Below, one piece after another: positions 1 through 7,540 of a stretch of DNA of 14,841 nucleotides (position 1 is the first letter of the stretch; every line of letters begins with the position of its first letter). The notes beneath the pieces were generated by a model. It saw only the letters and a program-made list of their open reading frames with translations, was not told where the DNA came from and did not search any database. Made by a program: the position numbers and the translations under genes. The DNA is from an uncultured Bacteroidaceae bacterium (lineage in GTDB: Bacteria; Bacteroidota; Bacteroidia; Bacteroidales; Bacteroidaceae), in NCBI GenBank assembly GCA_904501945.1, contig CAJGCU010000063.1, positions 1 to 14,841 of the forward strand, in the 5' to 3' direction.

Positions 1-498
1 CACATCGCGGAATGTACGTATCAAGTAGAAGTAACACAAAGCACGAAGGGTGGTAGCCTCTGCAATAGTTGCATCTAATTCGGAATCCGTAAAATTAGGA
101 TCGATAGCATTAACACCTGGGGCATAGTGGATAACTGTGTTGCACCGATTGATGACTTCGTAAAAACATTGCCATTTTGTATAAGCATTTGTTTCAAGAA
201 TGTTTTCTTTTAATATCTGCTGTAAAGCGTGTCCTGTACCCGATCCATTAGTCATGTTATCTGAACGCAATTCCCCCCACACAACCATCCGATTGATACA
301 ATCATTACTTTCCAAAGCTGCATAGCAAGAATTAAGCACACTATTTACATCGGCCTCCTCTGTCCAATAGTTCTCTAGCACAATCTCATTTTGTGGCTCT
401 ATCGAGAGAAAATCATCACAGCTGCTCAGTAATGCTTGCGATGATATTGCAAGGCACAAAAAACCCGCAAATGATTTATATATACTTTTAATTTTCAT
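1..498 (-). CDS. SusD/RagB-family outer-membrane lipoprotein, N-terminal part (cut by window edge)
   Basis: The reverse strand reads 166 codons from an ATG at 498 without a stop to the window edge, so only the N-terminal third of a typical 500-600 residue SusD protein is present. Residues 1-26 are a lipoprotein signal with lipobox LSSC and the lipidated Cys at 27, followed by the typical SusD opening DDFLSIEPQNE and a Tyr-Trp-Thr-Glu-Glu segment. Around residues 143-166 lies the family signature of alternating helix residues, EATTLRALCYFYLIRTFRDV, the first TPR-like helix. SusD proteins sit on the cell surface as a lid on SusC and bind the nutrient before import. The gene starts 12 bases after the SusC stop, so the two are surely co-transcribed. 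The substrate cannot be read from this fragment. Family assignment is secure. Confidence 0.93.
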   Translation of the reverse strand, partial: MKIKSIYKSFAGFLCLAISSQALLSSCDDFLSIEPQNEIVLENYWTEEADVNSVLNSCYAALESNDCINRMVVWGELRSDNMTNGSGTGHALQQILKENILETNAYTKWQCFYEVINRCNTVIHYAPGVNAIDPNFTDSELDATIAEATTLRALCYFYLIRTFRDV

Positions 499-510
499 AA
501 TTAACTCTTT

Positions 511-3500
511 TTAGAATTGAACAGTAACGCCAAGTGTATAGGAACGCGCATTAGGGGTTCTTGCCCTATCTGTTGTTACACCGTAACTACCATAACCAAC
601 TTCTGGATCTGCGCCAGAATAACCTGTGAGACAGAAGATATTATTAGCACTCAGATACAGACTGAGCTGAGAAAGTCCCCATTTTTTTATCAACTTAGGA
701 TCAAGCGAATAACTCAGCTGTGTATAGTTAAGTCGCAAGAAAGAACCATTTTCTACAAATCGGTCACTACCCAACCAGTTATAGCCTTCGCGATAAAGTG
801 CACGTGGAATCATTGCATTATCGCCTTCAACACGCCAACGCCAATTAACTGCTGCAGACTGATTGTTGTTAGAGTACATGGTTTCAGCCAACATACGAGC
901 TTGATTGATAATTTTATTGCCAATTCTGAAATTAAACTGGCTATTCAAGCTCCAACGGCCGTATTGCAATCTAAAGCCCCATCCACCAGTGATTTTGGGC
1001 AAAGAACTTCCCAAGTATACAATATCTAGTTCATTGATGTTTCCGTCATGGTTAACATCATCATAAACGGCATCACCACCCTTGAATTCATAAAGGAATC
1101 TCTTATCGTTACTATCATAACAGAAAACCATTGGCGTTGTGTAACCGTTCTTGTCCACAACAACATTCCCATTTGCATCACGAGCGACAGGAGCATTCGG
1201 GCCACTTACGCCTGGAACTTCCACATCAGAATACTTACTATACTGATATACGCCTTTATAACGGAATCCATAAATAGAACCAAAAGCATTATGTAATTGC
1301 ACTCGTGTCAAATACGAACCATTATCCTTGCTGAAGTCGGAATTTAAAGATGCCAAAACTGTCTCGTCCATTTCAGTAATCTCATTCTTGTTGTTAGCAA
1401 ATGAGACGTTGAAGCCTGCACTAAACTTACCAGACTTAATGATTTCATGACCATTCACATTAAACTCCCATCCATTATTTACCATATTACCAACATTCTG
1501 ATTAGCTAACGCTGTAAAACCTGAAGATGTCGGAATTTTACGATTAGGCATCAAGAGGTCACTTGTTTTTTGGGTGTAAATATTGAAATCAGCAGTCACC
1601 TTGTTTTTCCACAATCCAAGGTCAAAACCAATATTCCACGTTTCTTTCTCTTCCCACTTCAGAGAGCTAAGGCGAATGTTCTCTGGAGCGACAGAAGTAT
1701 TATTGTTGTAAGCAGGAGCATTGGCATACTTCGAGAAATACAGATATTCTCCTCCTGGCTGATTACCTACAATACCCCAACCTGGTCGTACAGAAAACAT
1801 TGATATCCATCTGAAACGTTCCATAAATGGTTCATCGCTTACATTCCAACGGAAAGAAAGTGCAGGGAAATTACCCCATCGGCTATTGTCACCGAATTTC
1901 GTAGAACCATCACGGCGAATGCTAAAATCTGCGATATATTTACCTTTGTATGCATAGTGAGCAGAGAAGGTCAAATACACGCTACGCCACTGACCAGAAC
2001 TTGTTCCCAAACCACTAACAATACCATCCGCAAAAGACGAACTGATACCTCCTGTTGGCAATCCCCAAACTGTAGAGCTTGTTGATTTTGACGAACCATC
2101 TGTCAGCTGGAACTGAGCAAATGCCATGAAAGAGTGGTCTGTATTAGTAAAATGTGGCACAAATGTGAGTCGGTGCGTCGTTGTTATAGCAGTACTCTTG
2201 TGAGCATTAGCAGTTGTTCTATTGTTATTGGTATCAGACCAACCAGCCGTAACGAGGCTTGAAGGATAGAACATATCATTGTATTTGTTGAAAATATTAA
2301 AGAGGATTTTTCCCTCATACTTCAACTGCATCTGTTCTTCACTCACGCCTAACAAATTATATACAAGCTGGAATTCAGGCTGTATCTGATAAGTTGATTC
2401 CTCATTCTTTGCCTGTTGAGCCAGAGCGACAGGATTGACATATGTATATTGGTCACGCTGCAGCTCAGGGTTACATGTTTTCAGCATATGATAGAAATCA
2501 GGCAAGTCACGCCCCAAAGCATCCTGCTCATACACAGAAAGATTTGGCATCTTCTGATAGGCAATAGTAAGCAAGTCGCTGTAGTTCTTCTTGTTATTCG
2601 TGTAGGTCATATTAAAGTTTGTCACAATCTTTATACGATCACTGACAAAGTAGTCCAAAGCGACACGAGTTGTGAAACGATCCAACTTCTGTTCTATTAC
2701 CGTACCTGTCTGATGGTCATATCCTCCTGCAATGCGGAAATTAGCCTTCTCGCCACCACCAGAAAGACTTACATAATGCTTCTGCAACAAACCATTCTGA
2801 CGAATTGCCTTGCGCCAATCAGTATTATTGTTATACATTTCATATTCATTCCACGAAGTGTCATAATTGAACTCGCGGATGTTTGAAGCATCATCGCTGA
2901 GAGATGGGTTGTAATAAGCCTCTTTCATAAGCATCGTATACTGATCGCCATTCAGCAAACGTATACCTTGAGGCTGATTGGTAAGTGTTGCGCGATAAGA
3001 ATACTGAACACGAGTCTTTCCACGGACACCACGTTTTGTCTTTATCTCAATAACACCATTGGCACCTTGAGAACCATAGATAGCCGTACCAGCCGCATCT
3101 TTAAGCACGGAAATGCTGGCAATATCGTCTGGATTTACATTCAGGAGTTCTGCAAACTGATCTTCAGTAGCATTAGCATAATCAAAATTGCTGTTATAAT
3201 CGCTCTCGAACACATTGCCATCCACAACAATGAGAGGTTCGCTGCTACCATTGATAGAGCTTACACCACGAAGGCGCATGCTTGTACCAGCACCAAGATT
3301 ACCAGAGTTGCTAACGATGTCAAGTCCAGCAATACGTCCCTGCAAAACTTCATCGACGCTAGTCATGGGCAGGCCTTCAAACTCCTTCGCATCAATCATT
3401 TGATGCGCAACAGAAAGTTCTCGTTCAGGAATGGCAAGACCACCAGTTTGTACTATACGCTGTTTTTCCACCACCACTTCTTGCAGTTGGGTGTTGCTCT

Positions 3501-3798
3501 TCATCGTAATTGTATAAGTAGTTCCCTTAATAGGAATTATCTGAGTTGCATAGCCTACATAAGAAATCTTAAGTTTATGCTTAGGATTAACGATGCGGAA
3601 TGCAAAGTTACCATTGATATCGGTTACCGCGTGAGCAACGATACGATTAGCCTCATCTATCTCCACAACATTACATGCCATCAAAGGGTCAATTTCGTCT
3701 TGTACCACACCGCGAATCATCGTGCCGGCAGTCTGAGCAGACACACAGAATGGCACTGCCATCATGGCAAGTGTTGTAATTATTTCTTTAGTTTTCAT
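511..3798 (-). CDS. SusC/RagA-family TonB-linked outer-membrane transporter
   Basis: A 1095-residue protein that forms the outer-membrane barrel importing the ligand captured by SusD, using TonB energy. Residues 1-21 are a signal peptide ending VSA|Q. Residues about 27-105 form a carboxypeptidase-regulatory-like beta-sandwich (TDINGNFAF, ISYVGYATQ), followed by a TonB-box-like LQEVVV near 105-110. The plug domain spans roughly 135-260 and carries the SusC hallmarks LQGRIAGLDIVSNSGNLGAG, LRGVSSING and SVLKDAAGTAIYGSQGANG. The rest is the barrel, ending in aromatic VTVQF as expected for Bam-dependent insertion. I place the start at the ATG at 3798: the reading frame can be opened three codons earlier at a GTG, but the ATG directly begins the Lys-rich signal peptide. 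It lies 15 bases after the fasciclin gene and 12 bases before SusD. No N-terminal STN domain is present, so it does not look like a transporter signalling to an anti-sigma factor. Substrate unknown. Confidence 0.96.
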   Translation of the reverse strand: MKTKEIITTLAMMAVPFCVSAQTAGTMIRGVVQDEIDPLMACNVVEIDEANRIVAHAVTDINGNFAFRIVNPKHKLKISYVGYATQIIPIKGTTYTITMKSNTQLQEVVVEKQRIVQTGGLAIPERELSVAHQMIDAKEFEGLPMTSVDEVLQGRIAGLDIVSNSGNLGAGTSMRLRGVSSINGSSEPLIVVDGNVFESDYNSNFDYANATEDQFAELLNVNPDDIASISVLKDAAGTAIYGSQGANGVIEIKTKRGVRGKTRVQYSYRATLTNQPQGIRLLNGDQYTMLMKEAYYNPSLSDDASNIREFNYDTSWNEYEMYNNNTDWRKAIRQNGLLQKHYVSLSGGGEKANFRIAGGYDHQTGTVIEQKLDRFTTRVALDYFVSDRIKIVTNFNMTYTNNKKNYSDLLTIAYQKMPNLSVYEQDALGRDLPDFYHMLKTCNPELQRDQYTYVNPVALAQQAKNEESTYQIQPEFQLVYNLLGVSEEQMQLKYEGKILFNIFNKYNDMFYPSSLVTAGWSDTNNNRTTANAHKSTAITTTHRLTFVPHFTNTDHSFMAFAQFQLTDGSSKSTSSTVWGLPTGGISSSFADGIVSGLGTSSGQWRSVYLTFSAHYAYKGKYIADFSIRRDGSTKFGDNSRWGNFPALSFRWNVSDEPFMERFRWISMFSVRPGWGIVGNQPGGEYLYFSKYANAPAYNNNTSVAPENIRLSSLKWEEKETWNIGFDLGLWKNKVTADFNIYTQKTSDLLMPNRKIPTSSGFTALANQNVGNMVNNGWEFNVNGHEIIKSGKFSAGFNVSFANNKNEITEMDETVLASLNSDFSKDNGSYLTRVQLHNAFGSIYGFRYKGVYQYSKYSDVEVPGVSGPNAPVARDANGNVVVDKNGYTTPMVFCYDSNDKRFLYEFKGGDAVYDDVNHDGNINELDIVYLGSSLPKITGGWGFRLQYGRWSLNSQFNFRIGNKIINQARMLAETMYSNNNQSAAVNWRWRVEGDNAMIPRALYREGYNWLGSDRFVENGSFLRLNYTQLSYSLDPKLIKKWGLSQLSLYLSANNIFCLTGYSGADPEVGYGSYGVTTDRARTPNARSYTLGVTVQF

Positions 3799-3813
3799 AC
3801 TATTCACGGTTTA

Positions 3814-6360
3814 TTATTTATACATTAACGTCCCATCTATCTGATGAATAACTGCATAAGATGATGTATAAATGCTCTTAGCATTCGTTGCATCAGACGA
3901 ATCAAACTGATATTCACGAGCCATAATGTTATACAAGCCATCGGTCTTCAACACCTTATGAGTATTGCCAACCCCGTCAATAATTGTAATACCATCATTA
4001 TTAACCTCAGTCTTCAGCTTGTAGTAAGACAGGTTACCATCAGTCACAGAATAAGCAGATGTTTCAAATTCTCCTTTCTCCTCGCCTTGGCCTATGAAAT
4101 AGGCATTATCCTGAATATGGTACTTGATAAAGTTCTCTATTTCATTGCGAAGGCTATCCTTTACCACCTCATCGTCCTCATTGTCAACCCTCTCCCAAGT
4201 GGGAAGCAAATTCGAATCATAAAGTGCCTCTATTGCCTCGTTTGTAGGAACATAAACCGTATAACGATAGGTATTGAAGAGAGAGATGTTCTCACTAGGG
4301 CAACCATGCTCATCGGTACCTATCACATGCTTTGTCTCCAGAAACTGGGAACTCTGCAGCAAATCACGGAATCTGCTGAATTCCTCATGTTCGTTCAAGA
4401 CGTCAAAGACAGACTTACGAGCTGTCATTATAGGCTCTTCTTCTATAATATATGTCTTACCATTACCTTCATAAGACTCATCATAGATACCTACAATCTT
4501 TACCGACCGATTATTCTCTATCTGGTATCCGCCTTGAACAGTCATTCCTCCAACGCCAGCAGAAGCATTGTCCACCTTCACCATGCTGCCGCCCTTGGTC
4601 TGGTAGAAGACATTACCATTTTCCACATTGCCAATCACAATATGACTATTGAGAATATCCTCCAATCGATTAGTAATCTGTTCATAAGAAGCCTCGCCTA
4701 TAGAGTCAAGCACTTCTCCTGTTTCTGTATCATAATTCCAAATGCTCGCCCACACTTTCTCTCTTTCTGTCTGTGCTGTAGGCTTATAATGGAAACGGAA
4801 AAGCTGGGTGCTAGTTTTTCCATAAGAACAAGGATCCACGTAATCAAGCAGCGAAGTATTGTTGGGAACAAAAAGGCTGTAATATGTATTCTGTGAATTC
4901 AGATACACATCAAAGCCAAGCTGCTCAACGCCCCAATACAGCACGCTCATGGTCTCATTGATCAGAGCAGGGAACGTTACAGAAATGTATGCAACAGGAT
5001 TGAACACCTTGTTTGTCAAATACACAGCGCCATTACATGCCATAAAGACAGAATCCACGAACTCTGTTTTCAGCCCCAACTCGTCATTAGCATCATTCAG
5101 CACCGTATAGAATTTGCTTGGCACAGAATTAGTAAAGGAGTTAAGCATATTCACATTTATCATCTTTGATATAACCTTGTCAGGAACATTTTCCCATGAT
5201 CCGTAATACTCCTTCAGCACCTTGCCTGCTCCCTCGTTCCAGTAACGCTCCAGAGCCTCGTCGCTAGGCACCAGCATCACGCCCATGTTCTCCTGCAATG
5301 CCACATTCGCCGCAGTAGTCGTCGTAGTCGTTGAATAGAACTGGTTCCATGCAGGATCAAACTTCAGCAAGCCATTCACAGGTCCTTCGTCTGGAGTTAA
5401 ATCCAAAGGTTGCCCTCCCTGACTGCGCTCTGAAAAGTATCGCTTTTCATAAAGTGTGTCAATATTGGTATTGTACAAACGATTATATTCGCGCGTCATC
5501 GGATCGTTAGCATCATGTCGGTAAGGTGCACAGAAACGATTAAGCAATTTCGCATACCCCTGCGTGTTTGCATTTTGACTAATGAGGTCAGCCATATTAG
5601 GCAGCGGTGTGAGCACCTCCGCCATCTTATGAACGAAACCATTAGAGCACTTAATGTTCTGTTCTGCCATCATCACACCATTCACATTAGCATCACCCGG
5701 CTGACGTTCCGATGAATAATTAAACAAGAAATTGCAATCCTCATTCGTTATCAGATTATGAGTCAAGAATTCCTCAATAAAGTGAATCATCGGTGCCGCC
5801 GTAACGTCGCTCATGCACACGATGCTGTTGCCTGCATCTCGGTAACGCTGCCAATAAGGGTTGTCAGGCATCTGTTCTGGACTAAGCACTGGCACTGAGT
5901 CATACTCACTGGCAGCTGTCAGGCGGCGCATACAATCACCCTCAATCGGCCCCTCTGAACTGCTCAAGTAGGCAACCTGGCACGCATTGTTAATCATGCT
6001 ACCATACAGCAGCTGTTTCTTTTGAGCCAGCGACAGCTCTTCATAGCTGCGCACTCCCCACGAGTTGTTCTGATAAAAACGGCTAAACGCTGCATCATCT
6101 GCAACAAACAGCGTCTTGCTACCCGTCTTAGCCAGCACTTCCGAATAGCCCAAGTCATCTATCATCCGCACTACATTGGAGTAATTCCCCTCACTCCGCA
6201 AATAGTCATAAATGCTTGAACCCAACCAATCGGGGTCATTCTCTGCCAAGTCATAGCCGTCACAAGAAAACAGACTTCCAGCTGCAATCAACAGCAGGCC
6301 TACCCATTGGGGCAGACCTGCATTTCGATTCGGTTTTTTTCTTATCATATAGTTTTGCAT
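3814..6360 (-). CDS. Large surface lipoprotein with repeated fasciclin (FAS1)-like domains
   Basis: An 848-residue lipoprotein: a hydrophobic stretch at 19-31 ends in lipobox LFSC with Cys33, followed by Asp-Gly-Tyr-Asp. At least two FAS1-like modules are clear. The first (about 48-250) has YDYLRSEGNYSNVVRMIDDL, then TLFVADDAAFSRF, and closes with the NGFVHKMAEVLTPL motif. The last (about 648-846) has SVFDVLNEHEEFSRFRDLL and YTVYVPTNEAIEAL, then HIQDNAYFIG. Two more diverged modules are suggested by GVMLVPSDEALERYW (360-374) with NGAVYLTNKVFNP (443-455), and by YYSLFVPNNTSLLDYV (493-508) with NGNVFYQTKG (581-590). A run of six Thr (344-349) precedes the second module. FAS1 domains generally mediate adhesion or ligand binding. 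As first gene of a SusCD operon it is probably a surface accessory binding protein; this is inference. A second in-frame Met at residue 5 (6348) is an alternative start that keeps the signal peptide. Confidence 0.85.
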   Translation of the reverse strand: MQNYMIRKKPNRNAGLPQWVGLLLIAAGSLFSCDGYDLAENDPDWLGSSIYDYLRSEGNYSNVVRMIDDLGYSEVLAKTGSKTLFVADDAAFSRFYQNNSWGVRSYEELSLAQKKQLLYGSMINNACQVAYLSSSEGPIEGDCMRRLTAASEYDSVPVLSPEQMPDNPYWQRYRDAGNSIVCMSDVTAAPMIHFIEEFLTHNLITNEDCNFLFNYSSERQPGDANVNGVMMAEQNIKCSNGFVHKMAEVLTPLPNMADLISQNANTQGYAKLLNRFCAPYRHDANDPMTREYNRLYNTNIDTLYEKRYFSERSQGGQPLDLTPDEGPVNGLLKFDPAWNQFYSTTTTTTAANVALQENMGVMLVPSDEALERYWNEGAGKVLKEYYGSWENVPDKVISKMINVNMLNSFTNSVPSKFYTVLNDANDELGLKTEFVDSVFMACNGAVYLTNKVFNPVAYISVTFPALINETMSVLYWGVEQLGFDVYLNSQNTYYSLFVPNNTSLLDYVDPCSYGKTSTQLFRFHYKPTAQTEREKVWASIWNYDTETGEVLDSIGEASYEQITNRLEDILNSHIVIGNVENGNVFYQTKGGSMVKVDNASAGVGGMTVQGGYQIENNRSVKIVGIYDESYEGNGKTYIIEEEPIMTARKSVFDVLNEHEEFSRFRDLLQSSQFLETKHVIGTDEHGCPSENISLFNTYRYTVYVPTNEAIEALYDSNLLPTWERVDNEDDEVVKDSLRNEIENFIKYHIQDNAYFIGQGEEKGEFETSAYSVTDGNLSYYKLKTEVNNDGITIIDGVGNTHKVLKTDGLYNIMAREYQFDSSDATNAKSIYTSSYAVIHQIDGTLMYK

Positions 6361-6395
6361 TTTTTAGGATTCACCGTACATTGGATAATTCCATG

Positions 6396-6403
6396 CAAAA
6401 TTA
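6396..6403 (-). promoter_or_regulatory. Bacteroidetes -7 promoter box for the fasciclin-SusC-SusD operon
   Basis: On the minus strand this reads TAATTTTG, a full match to the Bacteroides -7 consensus TAnnTTTG, and sits 35 bases before the fasciclin ATG. A start of transcription near 6389 would give a leader of about 30 bases. No TTTG -33 element is seen at 19-21 bases spacing, so the promoter may need an activator or be weak. Position and polarity fit; function is inferred. Confidence 0.5.
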
Positions 6404-6471
6404 CAAAACCAAACTGCAACCGATATTTTTGTATGTTACACAAATGTTCAAATAGGTTACAAAAACGCCAT

Positions 6472-6993
6472 TTAATCAACATCACGGTACCAATCAGCAT
6501 ACATAATGTAGTGTTGAGCTATGCCGACGTTCAACTCTTTCGACTGCTGAGGGTCAACCTTCTTGATAAACTTGGCAGGCACACCTCCCCACAGTTCTCC
6601 ATCACCCACCACAGTCTTGCTCAGCACCAAAGAACCTGCTGCCACGATTGCACCTTCGCCCACCACTGCATTGTCTAGCACCGTTGCCCCCATACCAATG
6701 AGTGCACCCGACTTCACCGTACAGCCATGCAACGTCACATTGTGACCAATCGTCACATCGTCGCCAATCTCAATAGCCGCCTTCTGGTAGAGTGTATGCA
6801 GACATGAGCCATCCTGAATATTCACACGATTGCCAATTCTGATGTAATTCACATCGCCACGCACCACTGCATTAAACCACACCGTACACTGGTCGCCCAT
6901 CTGCACATCACCCACAATCGTTGCATTCTCGCTAAAATAGCAGCCCTCCCCCCACTTCGGAGTCAAGCCACAAACAGTCTTTATCAATGCCAT
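6472..6993 (-). CDS. Gamma-carbonic-anhydrase-like left-handed beta-helix protein (YrdA/PaaY type)
   Basis: A 173-residue hexapeptide-repeat protein. The repeated pattern of Ile/Val-Gly-Asp/Glu turns (ATIVGDV, IRIGNRV, IEIGDDV, TIGHNV, GALIGMGATVL, AVVGEGAIV) builds a left-handed beta-helix that forms trimers. The three zinc ligands of gamma carbonic anhydrases appear to be kept: His66 (SCLHT), His84 and His89 (IGHNVTLHG). The conserved VVRGDV (43-48) and NIQDG (58-62) are also present, while the acidic loop of the archaeal Cam enzyme is missing, as in the YrdA/PaaY branch. Members have been assigned as gamma carbonic anhydrases, acyltransferase-like or thioesterase-like proteins, so the activity is uncertain. 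The length is normal for the branch and the protein is cytoplasmic. It follows the DUF486 gene by 40 bases on the same strand and is probably co-transcribed with it. The gap to the fasciclin gene (111 bases) carries a promoter for the latter. Confidence 0.85.
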   Translation of the reverse strand: MALIKTVCGLTPKWGEGCYFSENATIVGDVQMGDQCTVWFNAVVRGDVNYIRIGNRVNIQDGSCLHTLYQKAAIEIGDDVTIGHNVTLHGCTVKSGALIGMGATVLDNAVVGEGAIVAAGSLVLSKTVVGDGELWGGVPAKFIKKVDPQQSKELNVGIAQHYIMYADWYRDVD

Positions 6994-7033
6994 ATTTTCT
7001 ACTTTTACAATTAAAAATCAAGAACTCAAAAAC

Positions 7034-7402
7034 TCATTTCCAGAACACAAAATACACCGCAGCCACAAGGCAAAGGAAAGCCACCGCATGATTCCAATGG
7101 AAATGTTCACCCTGAAACATCATGCCAGCCATCACCGTAAATACAGTCAGAGAGATAACCTCCTGAATCACTTTTAGCTGCATCAACGTAAAAGGTCCTC
7201 CATTTCCTTCAAATCCCAGTTTGTTCGCTGGAACCTGCAACAAATATTCAAAAAAAGCAATAGCCCACGACAGGGCAATGACAGCGATGAGCGGCCAGCT
7301 GGTGCTGATGTTCATTTGCTGAAGTTTCAAGTGTCCATACCAAGCAAGAGTCATGAACACATTGCTGCCTATGAGCAGCAGAATTGTATAGAATCCATTC
7401 AT
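7034..7402 (-). CDS. DUF486 family small membrane protein (DMT-like)
   Basis: A 122-residue integral membrane protein with four predicted helices at about 4-21, 37-56, 78-96 and 103-121. The central motif FEYLLQVPANKLGF followed by GGPFTLMQLKVIQEVISL (about 51-86) is the signature of the DUF486 family, which is placed near the drug/metabolite transporter superfamily of small four-helix proteins. The transported substrate, if any, is not known. It begins with MNGFYT at an ATG just downstream of a minus-strand promoter box (7425-7432) and is the first gene of a probable two-gene unit with the hexapeptide-repeat protein. The upstream region is shared divergently with trpB. Family assignment is good; function is unknown. 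Confidence 0.85.
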   Translation of the reverse strand: MNGFYTILLLIGSNVFMTLAWYGHLKLQQMNISTSWPLIAVIALSWAIAFFEYLLQVPANKLGFEGNGGPFTLMQLKVIQEVISLTVFTVMAGMMFQGEHFHWNHAVAFLCLVAAVYFVFWK

Positions 7403-7424
7403 TGTATATAAGTGTTTGGGAGTG

Positions 7425-7432
7425 CGAAGGTA
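7425..7432 (-). promoter_or_regulatory. Probable -7 promoter box for the DUF486 / hexapeptide-protein unit
   Basis: The minus strand reads TACCTTCG, one base off the Bacteroidetes -7 consensus TAnnTTTG, 22 bases before the DUF486 ATG. That leaves a very short leader of roughly 15 bases. No clear TTTG -33 element is seen. It faces away from the trpB promoter about 65 bases to the right. Confidence 0.4.
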
Positions 7433-7468
7433 CGAATTTTCTATCTATTAAATTAAATTATCATGTGT

Positions 7469-7487
7469 CAATTCTCAATTCTCAATT
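7469..7487. repeat. Short tandem heptamer repeat in the trpB promoter region
   Basis: CAATTCT occurs twice in direct succession (7469-7475 and 7476-7482) and a third time as a partial CAATT (7483-7487). It ends nine bases before the trpB -7 box and covers the place where a -33 element would lie, so changes in copy number could alter promoter spacing. The function is not known. Confidence 0.6.
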
Positions 7488-7495
7488 AAAAATCT

Positions 7496-7503
7496 TAACT
7501 TTG
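7496..7503 (+). promoter_or_regulatory. Bacteroidetes -7 promoter box for trpB
   Basis: TAACTTTG matches TAnnTTTG exactly and lies 37 bases before the trpB ATG, giving a leader of about 30 bases. No TTTG is present at the expected -33 position, where the heptamer repeat lies instead. No leader peptide rich in Trp codons and no attenuator is visible between the box and the ATG. Confidence 0.55.
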
Positions 7504-7540
7504 CAGCACCAATTGAGTATCAACAACAAGCAGATATATC

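Noticed and set aside
511..3798. A SusC transporter that signals to an ECF sigma factor of this window
   Set aside because: The transporter lacks an N-terminal STN signalling domain and neither sigma partner has a FecR-type domain, so there is no sequence support for such a link.
3799..3807. GTG start three codons before the SusC ATG
   Set aside because: It only adds Met-Asn-Ser before a complete signal peptide; the ATG at 3798 is the better start.
517..3828. Several long plus-strand frames opposite SusC (for example 2968-3828)
   Set aside because: They are antisense shadows of a well-supported 1095-residue transporter and have no recognisable protein features.
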